This document shows positions 28,518 to 41,168 of a stretch of DNA of 64,000 nucleotides, piece by piece. Each line of letters opens with the position of its first letter. Position 1 is the first letter of the stretch. The translations under genes were made by a program, and so were the position numbers. The stretch is from NCBI RefSeq assembly GCF_011046535.1, contig NZ_CP049257.1:620001-684000 (forward strand), given 5' to 3'. This stretch comes from Nocardioides anomalus. Lineage in GTDB: Bacteria; Actinomycetota; Actinomycetes; Propionibacteriales; Nocardioidaceae. Under the pieces are notes generated by a model. The model made no database searches and was not told where the DNA came from. It saw nothing but the letters and a program-made list of their open reading frames with translations.

Positions 28518-29288
28518 TCAGCGCAGGGGCAGCCAGGCGATGACGTCCTGGACCACCGCGTCCCACAGAGCCCACTCGTGCCCGCCGGGTCGGAGGTCGG
28601 CGGTGACGTCGACGCCCCGGGCCTCGGCCGCGGCCAGGAACCTCCGGTTCGCGCGGAGCAACCAGTCCTCGGTGCCGCAGGACACGTGCAGCGGCGGCAC
28701 GGACGGGGCGGCCTCGAGGAGCGCGAACAGGTCGTTCTCGGGGGTGATCTCGTGGTCCCAGACCCGGCCGACGAGCTCGTCGCGGTCCGGCTGGCCGGCG
28801 ATGAAGGCCACGTCGAGGGCCCCGGAGAGGCTCGCGGCGGCCGCGTAGCGGTCGGGGTGGGTGAGGGCGAGCTTGAGCGCGCCGTACCCACCCATGGACA
28901 GGCCGGCCACGAACGTGTCCTCGGGCGCCTGGGAGACGCGGAAGAACTCGCCCACGACGCGCGGCAGCTCCTCGGAGACCCAGTCCCAGTAGCGGTGACC
29001 GTGCGCCTCGTTGGCGTAGAAGCTGCGGTCCGCGGCGGGCATGACCACGGCCAGGCCGCGCTGGGTGGCGTAGCGCTCGATCGAGGTGTAGCGGGTCCAC
29101 GCGGTGTGGTCGTCGGACAGGCCGTGGAGCAGGTAGAGCACGGGCGGCGGGCCGGCGTTCTCGACCTCCTCGACGGCCTCGAGCGCCTCGACGCCGATCT
29201 GCTCCTCGGTGGACTGGGGGAGGACCACCGTGATGGTGGTGCCCCGGGCCAGGGAGTCGGAGAAGAGGTCGCAGGTCAGGACGGCCAT
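28518..29288 (-). CDS. Alpha/beta-hydrolase esterase (esterase D/EstA-like)
   Basis: 256 residues. The nucleophile elbow is [14 protein letters not shown] (Ser near 125). [19 protein letters not shown] supplies the oxyanion region. The catalytic His lies in [10 protein letters not shown] near the C-terminus. The family includes S-formylglutathione hydrolase and mycolyltransferase-like esterases. No signal peptide, so cytosolic. It overlaps pncB by 1 nt and sits between the two NAD-salvage genes. Confidence 0.82.
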   Translation of the reverse strand: MAVLTCDLFSDSLARGTTITVVLPQSTEEQIGVEALEAVEEVENAGPPPVLYLLHGLSDDHTAWTRYTSIERYATQRGLAVVMPAADRSFYANEAHGHRYWDWVSEELPRVVGEFFRVSQAPEDTFVAGLSMGGYGALKLALTHPDRYAAAASLSGALDVAFIAGQPDRDELVGRVWDHEITPENDLFALLEAAPSVPPLHVSCGTEDWLLRANRRFLAAAEARGVDVTADLRPGGHEWALWDAVVQDVIAWLPLR

Positions 29289-30574
29289 CAGACCCCCTCG
29301 AACACCGTCGGGATGGCGGGGTCGCCCTTGCTCATCGAGCGCACCTCCAGCGGGAGCTCGGCCCGGGCGTCGAGGTGGCGCTGCCGGGCGGCGTCGAGCG
29401 TCTCGCGGCCGACGACCCGCCCGTCCCTGACCAGGGGCACCAGCAGCTCGCGGTCGTCGCCGTCGTTGCGGCCCGGCGTGCCGATGCCGACCACCTCGGC
29501 CTCGGCCACGCCGTCGGGGTCGCGGCGGCGCAGGGCGTACTTGCGGCCGCCGACCGAGATCTTGTCCACGCTCTTCTTCGCCACCGACTGCAGCTCACCG
29601 TCGGCGTCCTCGCGGGCGACCAGCTTGTAGACGAAGCCCGAGGTCGGGTGCCCACTGCCGGTGACCAGCTGGGTGCCGACGCCGTACCCGTCGACCGGCG
29701 CGCTGGCCAGCGCGGCGATGGCGTACTCGTCGAGGTCGCTGGTCACCACGATCCGGGTCCGGGTCGCCCCGAGGTCGTCGAGCTGCTGGCGGACCTGGTG
29801 GGCCAGCACGCCGAGGTCGCCGGAGTCGATGCGCACCGCGCCGAGCTCCGGTCCGGCCACCTCGACGCCCAGGCGGACCGCCTCGGCCACGTCGTAGGTG
29901 TCGACCAGCAGCGTCGTGCCCCGCCCGAGCGAGCTGACCTGCGCGCGGAACGCCTCCTCCTCGCTGTCGTGCAGCAGCGTGAAGGAGTGCGCGCTGGTGC
30001 CGGCCGTGGGCACGCCGTAGCGCTGGCGGGCCGCGAGGTTGGAGGTGTTGGCGAACCCGGCGACGTACGCCGCCCGCGCGGCCGCCACCGCCGCCTCCTC
30101 GTGCGTGCGCCGCGAGCCCATCTCGATGCAGGGCCGGTCGCCGGCCATGAGCGTCATCCGCGAGGCCGCCGACGCGATGGCCGAGTCGTGGTTGTAGATC
30201 GACAGCAGCACCGTCTCCAGCACCACCGCCTCGGCGAAGCTGGCCTCCACGATCAGCAGCGGCGAGTGCGCGAAGTAGGCGTCGCCCTCGGCGTAGCCCC
30301 AGATGTCGCCGGTGAACTCGTAGTCGGCCAGCCACGCCACCGTCGCGTCGTCGACCACGCCCTCCAGTGCCGCCAGGGCCTCGTCGTCGAAGCGGAACTC
30401 CTCGACCGCGTCCAGCGCCCGCCCCACACCCGCCACCACGCCGTAGCGCCGGCCCTCGGGCAGCCGCCGCCCGAACAGCTCGAAGACCGACCGGCGCCCC
30501 GCCGTACCTCCCGCCAGGGCCGCCTGCAGCATCGTCAGCTCGTAGTGGTCGGTCAGGAGGGCTGTGGGCACCAC
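29288..30574 (-). CDS. pncB: Nicotinate phosphoribosyltransferase
   Basis: 428 residues. The N-terminal [15 protein letters not shown], the phosphoribosyl region [30 protein letters not shown], and VRIDSGDLG with VTSDLDEY mark the family. It makes nicotinate mononucleotide from nicotinate and PRPP. TAGGGT (minus strand, 30581-30586) lies 6 nt before the GTG. It is divergent from clpS, the same order as M. tuberculosis Rv1330c/Rv1331. Confidence 0.93.
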   Translation of the reverse strand: MVPTALLTDHYELTMLQAALAGGTAGRRSVFELFGRRLPEGRRYGVVAGVGRALDAVEEFRFDDEALAALEGVVDDATVAWLADYEFTGDIWGYAEGDAYFAHSPLLIVEASFAEAVVLETVLLSIYNHDSAIASAASRMTLMAGDRPCIEMGSRRTHEEAAVAAARAAYVAGFANTSNLAARQRYGVPTAGTSAHSFTLLHDSEEEAFRAQVSSLGRGTTLLVDTYDVAEAVRLGVEVAGPELGAVRIDSGDLGVLAHQVRQQLDDLGATRTRIVVTSDLDEYAIAALASAPVDGYGVGTQLVTGSGHPTSGFVYKLVAREDADGELQSVAKKSVDKISVGGRKYALRRRDPDGVAEAEVVGIGTPGRNDGDDRELLVPLVRDGRVVGRETLDAARQRHLDARAELPLEVRSMSKGDPAIPTVFEGV

Positions 30575-30661
30575 GGACCCACCCTAGGACGCTGCGGCCG
30601 ACGTCAGGCGGCGCCAGCGGACGTCGGCCGCAGCGCCCTGGGCGTGTGCCACGATGGACGT

Positions 30662-30958
30662 GTGTCCGCTGCTTCTCCCGTCGAGGTCGAACCGGACCTG
30701 AGTCCCGACGAGATCACGGTCCTGGCCACGCCGTGGGTCACGATCGTCTGGAACGACCCGGTGAACCTGATGTCGTACGTCACCTACGTGTTCCAGAAGT
30801 ACTTCGGCTATGACGAAAAGAAGGCCGAGAAGCTGATGATGGAGGTCCACGAGGACGGCAAGTCCGTGGTCAGCTCCGGCAGCCGCGAGGAGATGGAGCG
30901 CGACGTGCAGGCCATGCACGAGTACGGCCTGTGGGCGACCCTGGACAAGCAGAGTTGA
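30662..30958 (+). CDS. clpS: ATP-dependent Clp protease adaptor ClpS
   Basis: 98 residues. The ClpS core is [48 protein letters not shown]. The NDPVN and KLM-x-VH motifs form the N-degron pocket and ClpC contact. It delivers N-end-rule substrates to ClpCP. The GTG at 30662 follows CACGAT (30650-30655). Its TGA overlaps the DUF2017 ATG by 1 nt. Confidence 0.93.
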   Translation: MSAASPVEVEPDLSPDEITVLATPWVTIVWNDPVNLMSYVTYVFQKYFGYDEKKAEKLMMEVHEDGKSVVSSGSREEMERDVQAMHEYGLWATLDKQS

Positions 30959-31542
30959 TGGCCGGCTTCACCCGGCACCGCAGGAGCAAGCGCGTCATCG
31001 CCACCTTCACCGGCTTCGAGGCCGACCTGCTCCGCTCGCTCGCCGCTCAGCTCGTCGAGCTGCTGCGCAACGAGGCCGCTGTCCCACGCGACGACGCCGA
31101 CCCGTTCGAGGCCCTCATGGACTTCTCCGGGCCCACCACCGAGCCCGACGACCCCGTCCTCGCCCGGCTGTTCCCCACGGCGTACCAGCACGACGAGGAG
31201 GCCGCCGCCGAGTTCCGCCGCTTCACCGAGGGCTCGCTGCGCGACGGCAAGGCCAACGCCGCCATCACCATCATCGACACCCTCGAGGAGGCCGGGCTCC
31301 CGCCCGAGCTCTCCGAGGAGGGACTCATGATCGACGTCGAGCTCGACGAGCCCACCGCCGAGACCTGGATGCGCTCGTTCACCGATCTGCGCCTGGCCCT
31401 GGCCACCCGCCTCGAGGTCGAGGAGGGCGACGAGGAGTACTGGTACTCCCTCCCCGACGACGACCCCCGCGCCCAGGCACACGACATCTACGACTGGGTG
31501 GGGCTCCTCCAGGAGAGCTTGATCCACGCACTCGCCAGCTAG
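30958..31542 (+). CDS. DUF2017 family protein
   Basis: 194 residues matching the Rv1332-type protein that follows clpS in actinobacteria: FTRHRRSKRVIATFTGFEADLLRSLAAQLVELL, then DPVLARLFPTAY and EFRRFTEGSLRDGKANAAITIIDTLEE. Mostly helical and cytosolic. Function unestablished; fixed linkage to clpS suggests a role with protein turnover. Confidence 0.86.
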   Translation: MAGFTRHRRSKRVIATFTGFEADLLRSLAAQLVELLRNEAAVPRDDADPFEALMDFSGPTTEPDDPVLARLFPTAYQHDEEAAAEFRRFTEGSLRDGKANAAITIIDTLEEAGLPPELSEEGLMIDVELDEPTAETWMRSFTDLRLALATRLEVEEGDEEYWYSLPDDDPRAQAHDIYDWVGLLQESLIHALAS

Positions 31543-31548
31543 TCCGTT

Positions 31549-32028
31549 CTAGCGGCCGGCGCGGATCTCCTTGCGGCGCTCGGGCCGCACGTGGGAGGGC
31601 TCGGCGAGGGTGCCGCCGACCAGCGCCTCGAGCCCGCGGACGAACGCCGCGCGGTCCGTGGCGGAGAGCGTGCCCAGCACCTCCTCGGTCACCCGCTCCA
31701 CGATGACCCGCCCGCGCTCGTAGGCGTCCGCGCCGGCGTCGGTCACGTCGACCAGCCGCGCGCGGCGGTCGGTGGGGGAGGGCGTGCGCTGGGCCAGGCC
31801 GCGGTCGGTGAGGCGGTCGAGGGTGACGACCATCGTGGTCTTGTCGAGGCCGGCGAGGGTGGCGATCTCGGCCTGGGTGCGGGGCTGCTCGGCGGCCTTC
31901 CAGAGCACGCAGTACTCGCGCACGCTCAGCTCGACCTCGGCCAGGGCGTCGGCCAGCCGGGCGGCGAAGGCGTACGACACCTGGTTGAGCAGGAAGGACA
32001 GGTCCACGGGTCCAGGGTACGTCCGCAT
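31549..32028 (-). CDS. MarR-family transcriptional regulator
   Basis: 159 residues. The MarR core is LSVREYCVLWKAAEQPRTQAEIATLAGLDKTTMVVTLDRLTDRGLAQRTPSPTDRRARLVDVTDAG, with the DRRAR wing. The ATG at 32028 is only 40 bp from a divergent MFS gene. The gap carries two TCTGTTACGG repeats. It probably represses the exporter and itself. Confidence 0.88.
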   Translation of the reverse strand: MRTYPGPVDLSFLLNQVSYAFAARLADALAEVELSVREYCVLWKAAEQPRTQAEIATLAGLDKTTMVVTLDRLTDRGLAQRTPSPTDRRARLVDVTDAGADAYERGRVIVERVTEEVLGTLSATDRAAFVRGLEALVGGTLAEPSHVRPERRKEIRAGR

Positions 32029-32035
32029 CAGATGG

Positions 32036-32061
32036 TCTGTTACGGAACGATCTGTTACGGT
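32036..32061. promoter_or_regulatory. Direct-repeat MarR operator and MFS promoter
   Basis: TCTGTTACGG occurs at 32036-32045 and 32051-32060, a 15-bp period. The second copy contains TACGGT (32056-32061), a -10 placed 6 nt before the MFS ATG at 32068. Regulator binding would mask the promoter. Confidence 0.65.
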
Positions 32062-32067
32062 CGCATC

Positions 32068-33270
32068 ATGGAGACGAGGAAGGGTGCGGCGCTGGTCGTG
32101 CTGCTGGCCACGCAGCTGATGGTGATCCTGGACGGGACGGTGGTGAACGTCGCGCTGCCGGCGGTGCGGGACGACCTGGGGTTCGGGGCGGCGGGGTTGT
32201 CGTGGGTGGTCAACGGCTTCTTCGTGGCCTTCGCGGTGCTGCTGCTGCCGGCGGGCCGGCTGGGCGACGTGGTGGGTGCACGGCGGGTGTTCCTGGCGGG
32301 CCTGGCGGTCTTCACGGTGGCGTCGGCGCTGTGCGGGGTGGCCACGAGCCCGGCGTTCCTGGTGGGGGCGCGGGTGGTGCAGGGCGCCGGGGGAGCGCTG
32401 ACGACGGCGGTGGTGCTGGGCATGGTCGCCCGGCTGTACGACGACGAGGCGGGTCGGGCGCGGGGGTTCGCGCTGGCGGCGTTCGTGGGCTCGGCGGGGG
32501 CGTCGATCGGGACGGTGGCGGGCGGGGTGCTGGTGGACACGGCGACCTGGCGGTGGGTGTTCGGGGTCAACGTGCCGATCGGGGTGGTGGTGCTGGCGGC
32601 GGCCCTGGTCGTCGTACCCCGGGACGAGCCGACGGGCGCGAGCGGCGGCCGGGTGCGGGCGCTGCTGACGGACACGCGGTTCCTGCTGCCCAACGCGGTG
32701 CTGTTCACGATGACCGTGGCGGGCTTCTCCTTCCAGTTCCTCACCGCGCTCTACCTGCAGGACACCCTGGGCCTGGACGCGCTGCACACGGGCCTGGCCT
32801 ACCTGCCGGTGACGCTGGCCATCGCGGTGGCGAGCCTGGGGCTGAGCGGCCGGCTGGCGAGCAGGTACGGCGCCGAGCGGGTCCTCGTGGGCGGGCTGCT
32901 GCTGTTCGTGGCGGGGATGGTGAGCATGGCGGAGCTGCCCGACCAGGGGTCGTACGCCGTGCACGTGGCGCCGGGGTTCGTGGTCATGGGCGCGGGCTTC
33001 GGGCTGGCCATGCCGCAGGTGACGACGCTGGCCATGCGGGCGGCGCCGGCCGCGCACGCGGGGGTGGCGTCGGGCTTCGTGAACACCACGCAACAGGCCG
33101 GCGGCGCGGTCGGCCTGGCGGTGGTGGCGACGGTCGCGGCCGCCGAGGGCCGCGCGACGGGCTTCCTGCTGGCCGCGGGGGCCCTCGCGGCGGGCGCCCT
33201 GGTGGCGTCCTACCTGGCGGGAGCGGCGCGGGGACGGTGTGCCTCGACCCCTACGCTGGAGGGGTGCTGA
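32068..33270 (+). CDS. MFS drug exporter, DHA2/EmrB-QacA type (short)
   Basis: 400 residues. N-terminal QLMVILDGTVVNVALPAVRDDLGFGAAGLSWVVNGFFVAFAVLLLPAGRLGDVVGARRVF is the DHA2 drug:proton antiporter signature. About 12 membrane segments can be counted, fewer than the usual 14. It is divergent from a MarR gene that likely controls it. Its end overlaps mec by 7 bp. The pair interrupts the otherwise conserved DUF2017-to-mec neighbourhood. Confidence 0.87.
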   Translation: METRKGAALVVLLATQLMVILDGTVVNVALPAVRDDLGFGAAGLSWVVNGFFVAFAVLLLPAGRLGDVVGARRVFLAGLAVFTVASALCGVATSPAFLVGARVVQGAGGALTTAVVLGMVARLYDDEAGRARGFALAAFVGSAGASIGTVAGGVLVDTATWRWVFGVNVPIGVVVLAAALVVVPRDEPTGASGGRVRALLTDTRFLLPNAVLFTMTVAGFSFQFLTALYLQDTLGLDALHTGLAYLPVTLAIAVASLGLSGRLASRYGAERVLVGGLLLFVAGMVSMAELPDQGSYAVHVAPGFVVMGAGFGLAMPQVTTLAMRAAPAAHAGVASGFVNTTQQAGGAVGLAVVATVAAAEGRATGFLLAAGALAAGALVASYLAGAARGRCASTPTLEGC

Positions 33271-33706
33271 CACTGGACCGGGCGACGTACGACGCCATCG
33301 TCGCGCACGCCAAGCGGGACCACCCGGTGGAGGCGTGCGGGGTGGTCGCGGGTCCGGCGGGCAGTGACCGGGCCGAGCGGCTGGTCGAGATGGTCAACGC
33401 CGCGGGCAGCCCGACGTTCTACGAGTTCGACTCCACCGACCTGCTCCAGCTCTACCGGCAGATGGACGCCGCCGACGAGGAGCCGGTCGTCGTCTACCAC
33501 TCCCACACCGCCACCGAGGCCTACCCGAGCCGCACCGACATCGGGCTCGCGATGGAGCCCGGCGCGCACTACGTGTTGGTGAGCACACGCGAGCACGGGA
33601 ACAACGACGGCCCGGTGGAGTTCAGGTCCTACAAGATCGTCGACGGCGAGGTCACCGAGGAAGAGGTGGCCGTCGTCGAGCACCTACCCACGAGGAGCAC
33701 CACCTG

Positions 33707-33707
<1 letters not shown>
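33264..33707 (+). CDS. mec: CysO-cysteine peptidase Mec (JAMM/MPN metalloprotease)
   Basis: 147 residues. The JAMM zinc site is visible: Glu in HPVEACG near 18, and HSH...SRTD (HSHTATEAYPSRTDIGLAM). In M. tuberculosis (Rv1334) it releases cysteine from the C-terminus of CysO. The GTG at 33264 has TACGCT 6 nt upstream. It overlaps cysO by 1 nt, giving the cluster mec-cysO-NYN-cysM. Confidence 0.9.
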
Positions 33708-36546
<2,839 letters not shown>

Positions 36547-36550
<4 letters not shown>

Positions 36551-37545
36551 CCACCCGGGAGTCGAACGTGCGCGAGATCGTCGTCTTCAGCGGCTCCGGC
36601 CACCGTCCGTTCGCCGCCAAGGTGTGCGAGTCGCTCGGCGTGGAGCTCAGCTCGGTCGAGATCACCCGCTTCAGCAACGACTGCCTCCAGGCCCAGCTGC
36701 AGGCGAACTGCCGCCAGCGCGACGTCTACATCGTCCAGCCGCTCGCCCCGCCCACCCAGGAGCACCTCATGGAGCTGCTCCTCATGCTCGACGCCGCCCG
36801 CGGCGCCTCGGCGGCCCAGATCACCGCCGTCATCCCGTACTACGCCTACGCCCGCTCCGACAAGAAGGACGCCAGCCGCCTGTCCATCGGCGGCCGGCTC
36901 GTCGCGGACATGCTGGTGACCGCCGGAGCGCAGCGGGTGCTGACCATGGAGCTCCACGCCCCGCAGGTCCACGGCTTCTTCTCCATCCCCGTCGACCACC
37001 TCACCGCCCTCGGCATCCTGGCCGAGCACTTCCTCGGTCAGGACCTCTCGAACGCCGTCGTGGTCAGCCCCGACTTCGGCAACGCCAAGACCGCGACCCA
37101 GTTCTCCCGCCTCCTCGGCATCCCCGTCGCCGCCGGCAGCAAGAAGCGCCTCGCCGACGACCGCGTCGTCATCGACGCCATCGTGGGCGATGTCGAGGGC
37201 AAGCGGGCGATCATCCTCGACGACGAGATCGCCACCGGCGGCTCGATCCTCGAGCTCCTGGACCGGCTGGCCGAGCAGGGGTGCGCCTCCGCCAGCGTGG
37301 CGTGCACCCACGGGCTCTTCGTGGGCAAGGCCGTCGAGCGCCTGCGCGGTCACCCGATGATCACCGAGGTCGTCACCACCGACACGGTCCCGGCGCCGAC
37401 CGGGTGGCCGGAGCTGGAGGTGCGGTCCGTCGCGGACCTCTTCGCCGCCGCGATCGAGCGGATCCACCACGGGGAGTCGATCAGCGACCTCTTCGACGGG
37501 GTGGACCCGGCTCTCGGGCCGCCCCAGCCGCGACTGTTCGACTAG
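36547..37545 (+). CDS. prs: Ribose-phosphate pyrophosphokinase family protein
   Basis: 332 residues. It starts GTG 36547 (4-bp overlap with DUF3152; TACAGT upstream). Motifs: RFSNDCLQAQLQANCRQRDVYIVQPL, IPYYAYARSDKKDASRLSIGGRLVADML, and the PRPP loop IILDDEIATGGSILELL. It would make PRPP from ribose-5-phosphate. It sits far from glmU/rplY, where the housekeeping prs is usually found, so it may be a second copy. Confidence 0.87.
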
Positions 37546-37592
37546 GTCTTCTGGTCTGGGTGCTTCGTCTCGTGGTGCGGGCTCTCGGGTCC

Positions 37593-37776
37593 GGCCGCCT
37601 GTGGACTGACCCGGCCTCCGCCGGACCGCAGCCCCCTCACCGAACGCAACCGACGCCGTGTTGCACGCGACTGCTCCCAGCCCCATTACGTCCGGCATGC
37701 GTGCCCCACGCCGCGGGTCTAGCGTTCGGCGAGGGGGCTCCGGTCCGGCGGGGGCCGGGTCAGCCCACAGGCGGCC
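37593..37776. repeat. Long imperfect inverted repeat, 55-bp arms
   Basis: The left arm 37593-37647 and right arm 37722-37776 are reverse complements over 55 bp with four mismatches. They start GGCCGCCTGTGG and end CCGAACGC. The 74-bp centre has no open frame. An RNA from either strand would fold into a very stable hairpin. Confidence 0.85.
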
Positions 37777-37940
37777 TGGTCTGGCGGCGGCACCCTCGCC
37801 TTCGCCTTCACTTGGGTGGGTGGGAGTGAGGTCGAGGTCATTCGCACATGGGGACCGCAGCGTGGTCGCCGAAGGCGGCCGCGCTTTCGTGGGGCGGGGC
37901 GCAGCCTCGCCCTCAGCGCGCCCCTACCAGCCAGACCGGG

Positions 37941-38018
37941 TCCCGCTGTCAAGGACGGACCTCTCGCCGAAGGCCGCCGTCCGCCACGAAGTGGCGCGTA
38001 GCGTCCTTGACAGCGGGA
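37941..38018. repeat. Inverted repeat, 17-bp perfect arms
   Basis: TCCCGCTGTCAAGGACG (37941-37957) is the exact reverse complement of 38002-38018. The 44-bp centre contains a further CGCCAC/GTGGCG hairpin with a GAA loop, so the structure is a compound stem-loop. Confidence 0.85.
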
Positions 38019-38108
38019 GTCGGGGTGGTAAGCGCGCGGCCGCTACGTAATTGGTCCCAGTACGGTCAAGAACCGGCGACGGGCGAGCGAGAAGCCAGGA
38101 CCGTGAGC

Positions 38109-38816
38109 TCAGGACGGCAACGCAGAAGGCGTGGTCCGCACCAGGTCACCGGGGGCCACCCGGCCGTCGGCGGGAGCGATGAGGTCGGTGATGATCGCTC
38201 GCGCGCTGTCCAGCGTCCGGCGTACGTAGTCGCGCACAGCCGCGTCGTCCTCGAGCTCGAGCGCGTACAGCGCTGCGGTCAGGCCCTGGACCACCGAGTC
38301 GTTGATCTCGAGTGCCGCCTGGCGGCGGGTCTCGGCCTCGTGGGCGTCGGCGGCGTGGCGTTCGCGCGCCTGCTCCGCACGGATCCGGTCGGTGATGTCG
38401 ACGCAGGTGCCGCGGAAGCGGAGCGGCGTGCCGGAGTCGTCGGTGAGGACCTGGCCGTTGGTGGAGAGGTAGCGGACCTCGCCGTCGGGGCGGACGATGC
38501 GCTCGACCATCTCGTAGGGCTCGCCGGTGGCGTAGGCGCGCTGGTGGGTGGCCTGGACCGTCTCGCGGTCGTCGGGGTGGACCATCGAGAGGAAGCGCTC
38601 GTAGGTGCCGTCGAAGGACTGCGGCTCGTGGCCGAAGATGCGGTAGAGCTGGTCGGACCACCGGTTGGTGTCGGTGGCGATCTCCCAGTCGTAGTCGCCG
38701 ATGTTGGCCAGCCGCTGGGCGTTGTCGACGCGCGCCTGCAGGTCGCGCAGGGCCTCCTCCGCGACCGTCTTGTCCCGCAGCGCCTGGTCCAGGCGATCCT
38801 GCTGCTCGTCCGCCAC
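38109..38816 (-). CDS. PAS-domain signalling protein without a kinase domain
   Basis: 235 residues from GTG 38816 (CACAGT 6 nt upstream). It has an N-terminal coiled coil ([38 protein letters not shown]), a PAS fold ([22 protein letters not shown]...[13 protein letters not shown]...[19 protein letters not shown]...[12 protein letters not shown]) and a helix pair ([36 protein letters not shown]) like a HisKA_3 dimerisation region. No ATPase domain follows. It may act as a scaffold or sensor for a separate partner. Confidence 0.8.
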   Translation of the reverse strand: MADEQQDRLDQALRDKTVAEEALRDLQARVDNAQRLANIGDYDWEIATDTNRWSDQLYRIFGHEPQSFDGTYERFLSMVHPDDRETVQATHQRAYATGEPYEMVERIVRPDGEVRYLSTNGQVLTDDSGTPLRFRGTCVDITDRIRAEQARERHAADAHEAETRRQAALEINDSVVQGLTAALYALELEDDAAVRDYVRRTLDSARAIITDLIAPADGRVAPGDLVRTTPSALPS

Positions 38817-38947
38817 GCGCCCACTGTGCTCGCTCGGGAGGCGGTTGTCCCCGAGACGGACGAACCCTGGGGTGGGCGTCACACCGGGGCCGCACGTGGG
38901 CGAGGACACGGTGCGCCGGGCGCCCGGGCCACCTAGGCTTGGCGGTC

Positions 38948-39754
38948 GTGCCCGCCGTTGACGCCCCCATCGGGATCTTCGACTCCGGGTTCGGGGGGCT
39001 GACGGTGGCGCGGTCGGTGATCGACCAGCTGCCGCACGAGTCGGTGCACTACCTCGGCGACACCGCCCGGCAGCCGTACGGGCCCAAGCCGATCGCGGAG
39101 GTCCGCGAGTACGCCCTGGAGTGCCTGGACCACCTCTACGCCCAGGGCGTCAAGGCGCTGGTCATCGCCTGCAACAGCGCGAGCGCGGCGATGCTGCGCG
39201 ACGCGCGGGAGCGCTACGACGTCCCGGTGGTCGAGGTCATCCTGCCCGCCACGCGCCGGGCGGTGGCGGCCACGCGGACCGGGAAGATCGGCGTGATCTG
39301 CACGCGGGCCACCCAGGAGTCGATGGCCTACGAGGACGCGTTCGCCGCGGCGCCGCACGTGGAGCTGACCACCCGGGCGTGCCCGCGGTTCGTGGACTTC
39401 GTCGAGTCGGGCATCACCGGCGGCGACGAGCTGCTGGCCGCCGCGCACGACTACCTCGACCCGCTCTCGGCCGCCGGCGTGGACACGCTGATCCTCGGGT
39501 GCACGCACTACCCGCTGCTGACCGGCGTCATCTCCTACGTCATGGGGGACGGCGTCACGCTGGTCAGCAGCGCCGAGGAGTGCGCCAAGGACGTCTACAA
39601 GATGCTCACCGCGACCGGGCTGATGCGCGGGTCCGGCGAGGCGACGTACACCTTCGCGACCACCGGCCTGCCCGAGGAGTTCGAGACCATCGGGCGCCGG
39701 TTCCTCGGCGCCGAGCTGATGGCGGCCACGCAGTTCGCGGGCGGGCTCGCGTGA
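38948..39754 (+). CDS. murI: Glutamate racemase
   Basis: 268 residues. Catalytic Cys75 (ACNSAS) and Cys185 (GCTHYPLL) with [13 protein letters not shown] at the N-terminus are diagnostic. It supplies D-glutamate for peptidoglycan. The GTG at 38948 has TAGGCT (38934-38939) 8 nt upstream. It overlaps the next gene by 4 bp, as Rv1338-Rv1339 in M. tuberculosis. Confidence 0.94.
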   Translation: MPAVDAPIGIFDSGFGGLTVARSVIDQLPHESVHYLGDTARQPYGPKPIAEVREYALECLDHLYAQGVKALVIACNSASAAMLRDARERYDVPVVEVILPATRRAVAATRTGKIGVICTRATQESMAYEDAFAAAPHVELTTRACPRFVDFVESGITGGDELLAAAHDYLDPLSAAGVDTLILGCTHYPLLTGVISYVMGDGVTLVSSAEECAKDVYKMLTATGLMRGSGEATYTFATTGLPEEFETIGRRFLGAELMAATQFAGGLA

Positions 39755-40512
39755 GGCTCACGACCGTCGGCTGCAGCGGCTCCTACCCGGGGCCGGACTC
39801 GCCCGCGTCCTGCTACCTGCTCGAGCACGACGACGGCGGGCGCACCTGGCGGGTCCTGGTGGACCTCGGCAGCGGGGCGCTCGGCGCGCTGCACCGGTAC
39901 GCCGACCCGCTGGCCGTCGACGCCGTGCTGCTCAGCCACCTGCACGCCGACCACTGCCTGGACCTGTGCGGCTACTACGTGATGCGCAAGTACCACCCCG
40001 AGGGCGCCCAGCCGCGGCTGCCCGTCTACGGCCCGAGCGGTACGGCGGGGCGCATGGCCCGCGCGTACGACCTCCCCGAGGACCCGGGCATGACGCTGGA
40101 GTTCGACTTCCGGACCTGGACGCCGGGGGAGCCGGCCCGGATCGGGCCGTTCACCGTGCAGGCGGTCCGCGTCGACCACCCCGTCGAGGCCTACGGGCTC
40201 CGGGTGTCCGCCGGCGGCCGGCTGCTCGCCTACACCGGCGACACCGCCCCCTGCCCGCAGCTCGAGGACGTGGCCAGGGGCGCGCACCTGCTGCTGGCCG
40301 AGGCGTCCTTCCACGAGGGCGCGGCCAACCCGCCGGGCATCCACCTCACCGGCGCCGACTGCGGCCGCCTGGCCCGCGACTCGGGCGTGCAGTCGCTGGT
40401 GCTCACCCACGTGCCGCCCTGGTACGAGCCCCGGGACATGCTCACCGAGGCCCAGCAGGTCTGGGACGGCCCCGCCGACCTGGCCCGCGCCGGCGCGGTC
40501 TTCGAGGTCTGA
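39751..40512 (+). CDS. Metallo-beta-lactamase-fold hydrolase (Rv1339-like)
   Basis: 253 residues. Zinc ligands are in [11 protein letters not shown] (HxHxDH), [15 protein letters not shown] and LTHVPP. Position directly after murI matches Rv1339, reported as a cAMP phosphodiesterase in mycobacteria. Function here is inferred from that. The GTG start overlaps the murI stop. Confidence 0.88.
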   Translation: MRLTTVGCSGSYPGPDSPASCYLLEHDDGGRTWRVLVDLGSGALGALHRYADPLAVDAVLLSHLHADHCLDLCGYYVMRKYHPEGAQPRLPVYGPSGTAGRMARAYDLPEDPGMTLEFDFRTWTPGEPARIGPFTVQAVRVDHPVEAYGLRVSAGGRLLAYTGDTAPCPQLEDVARGAHLLLAEASFHEGAANPPGIHLTGADCGRLARDSGVQSLVLTHVPPWYEPRDMLTEAQQVWDGPADLARAGAVFEV

Positions 40513-40514
40513 GC

Positions 40515-41168
40515 TCAGACCAGGCCCGCGTCGTGGACGCAGATGGCGATCTGGACGCGGTTGGTGACGCGCAGCTTGTCGAAGAGCCGCGAGACGTGGG
40601 CCTTGACCGTGGGCACCGAGAGGTGGAGCTCGCGGGCGATCTCGGCGTTGGTGAGCCCGCGACCGACGGCGAGGGCGACGTCCTGCTCGCGGTCGGTGAG
40701 GACGGCGAGGCGGGCGCGCGCGGCGTCGGCGCGGTCGTCGCCGGCGTCGGTGCGCAGGCGCTCGATGAGCGTGCGGGTCACCGAGGGGGAGAGCATCGGG
40801 TCGCCGTCGGCGACCGCGCGGACGGCCTCGAGGATCTGGGGCGGCGGGGTGTCCTTGAGCAGGAAGCCGTCGGCGCCGGCGCCGAGGGCGCCGACGACGT
40901 GCTCGTCGGCGTCGAAGGTGGTCAGCACGATGACGTGGGGCGGGTCCGGGCGCGTGTGCAGCGCCCTGGTGGCCTCGAGGCCGTCCATGCGCGGCATCCG
41001 GATGTCCATGAGCACGACGGACGGGCGGAGCTCGTCGACCTTGCGGAGCGCGTCGAGGCCGTCCACGGCCTCGCCGACCACCTCGACGTCGGGCTGGCCG
41101 CCGAGCATGAGCACGAGCGCGGAGCGCACGAGCGGGTCGTCGTCGACCACGAGCAGGCGGGTGCTCAT
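40515..41168 (-). CDS. NarL/FixJ-family response regulator
   Basis: 217 residues. The receiver domain has VVDDDPLVRSALV and phospho-acceptor Asp in VVLMDIRMPRMDGL. The LuxR-type HTH is LTDREQDVALAVGRGLTNAEIARELHLSVPTVKAHVSRLFDKLRVTNRVQIA. ATG 41168 overlaps the kinase stop by 4 bp. The two-component pair is divergent from an ABC exporter it probably controls. Confidence 0.92.
   Translation of the reverse strand: MSTRLLVVDDDPLVRSALVLMLGGQPDVEVVGEAVDGLDALRKVDELRPSVVLMDIRMPRMDGLEATRALHTRPDPPHVIVLTTFDADEHVVGALGAGADGFLLKDTPPPQILEAVRAVADGDPMLSPSVTRTLIERLRTDAGDDRADAARARLAVLTDREQDVALAVGRGLTNAEIARELHLSVPTVKAHVSRLFDKLRVTNRVQIAICVHDAGLV

Larger units (their letters stand above)
37546..38108. other. Non-coding, repeat-rich 563-bp interval
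   Basis: No credible gene on either strand. It contains two inverted repeats, a direct repeat (CGCCGAAGGC followed by C/G variants of GGCCG, 37867-37881 and 37965-37979) and the small hairpin CGCCAC-GAA-GTGGCG (37982-37996). The short open frames here have arginine/proline-rich composition typical of shadow frames. Confidence 0.6.
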
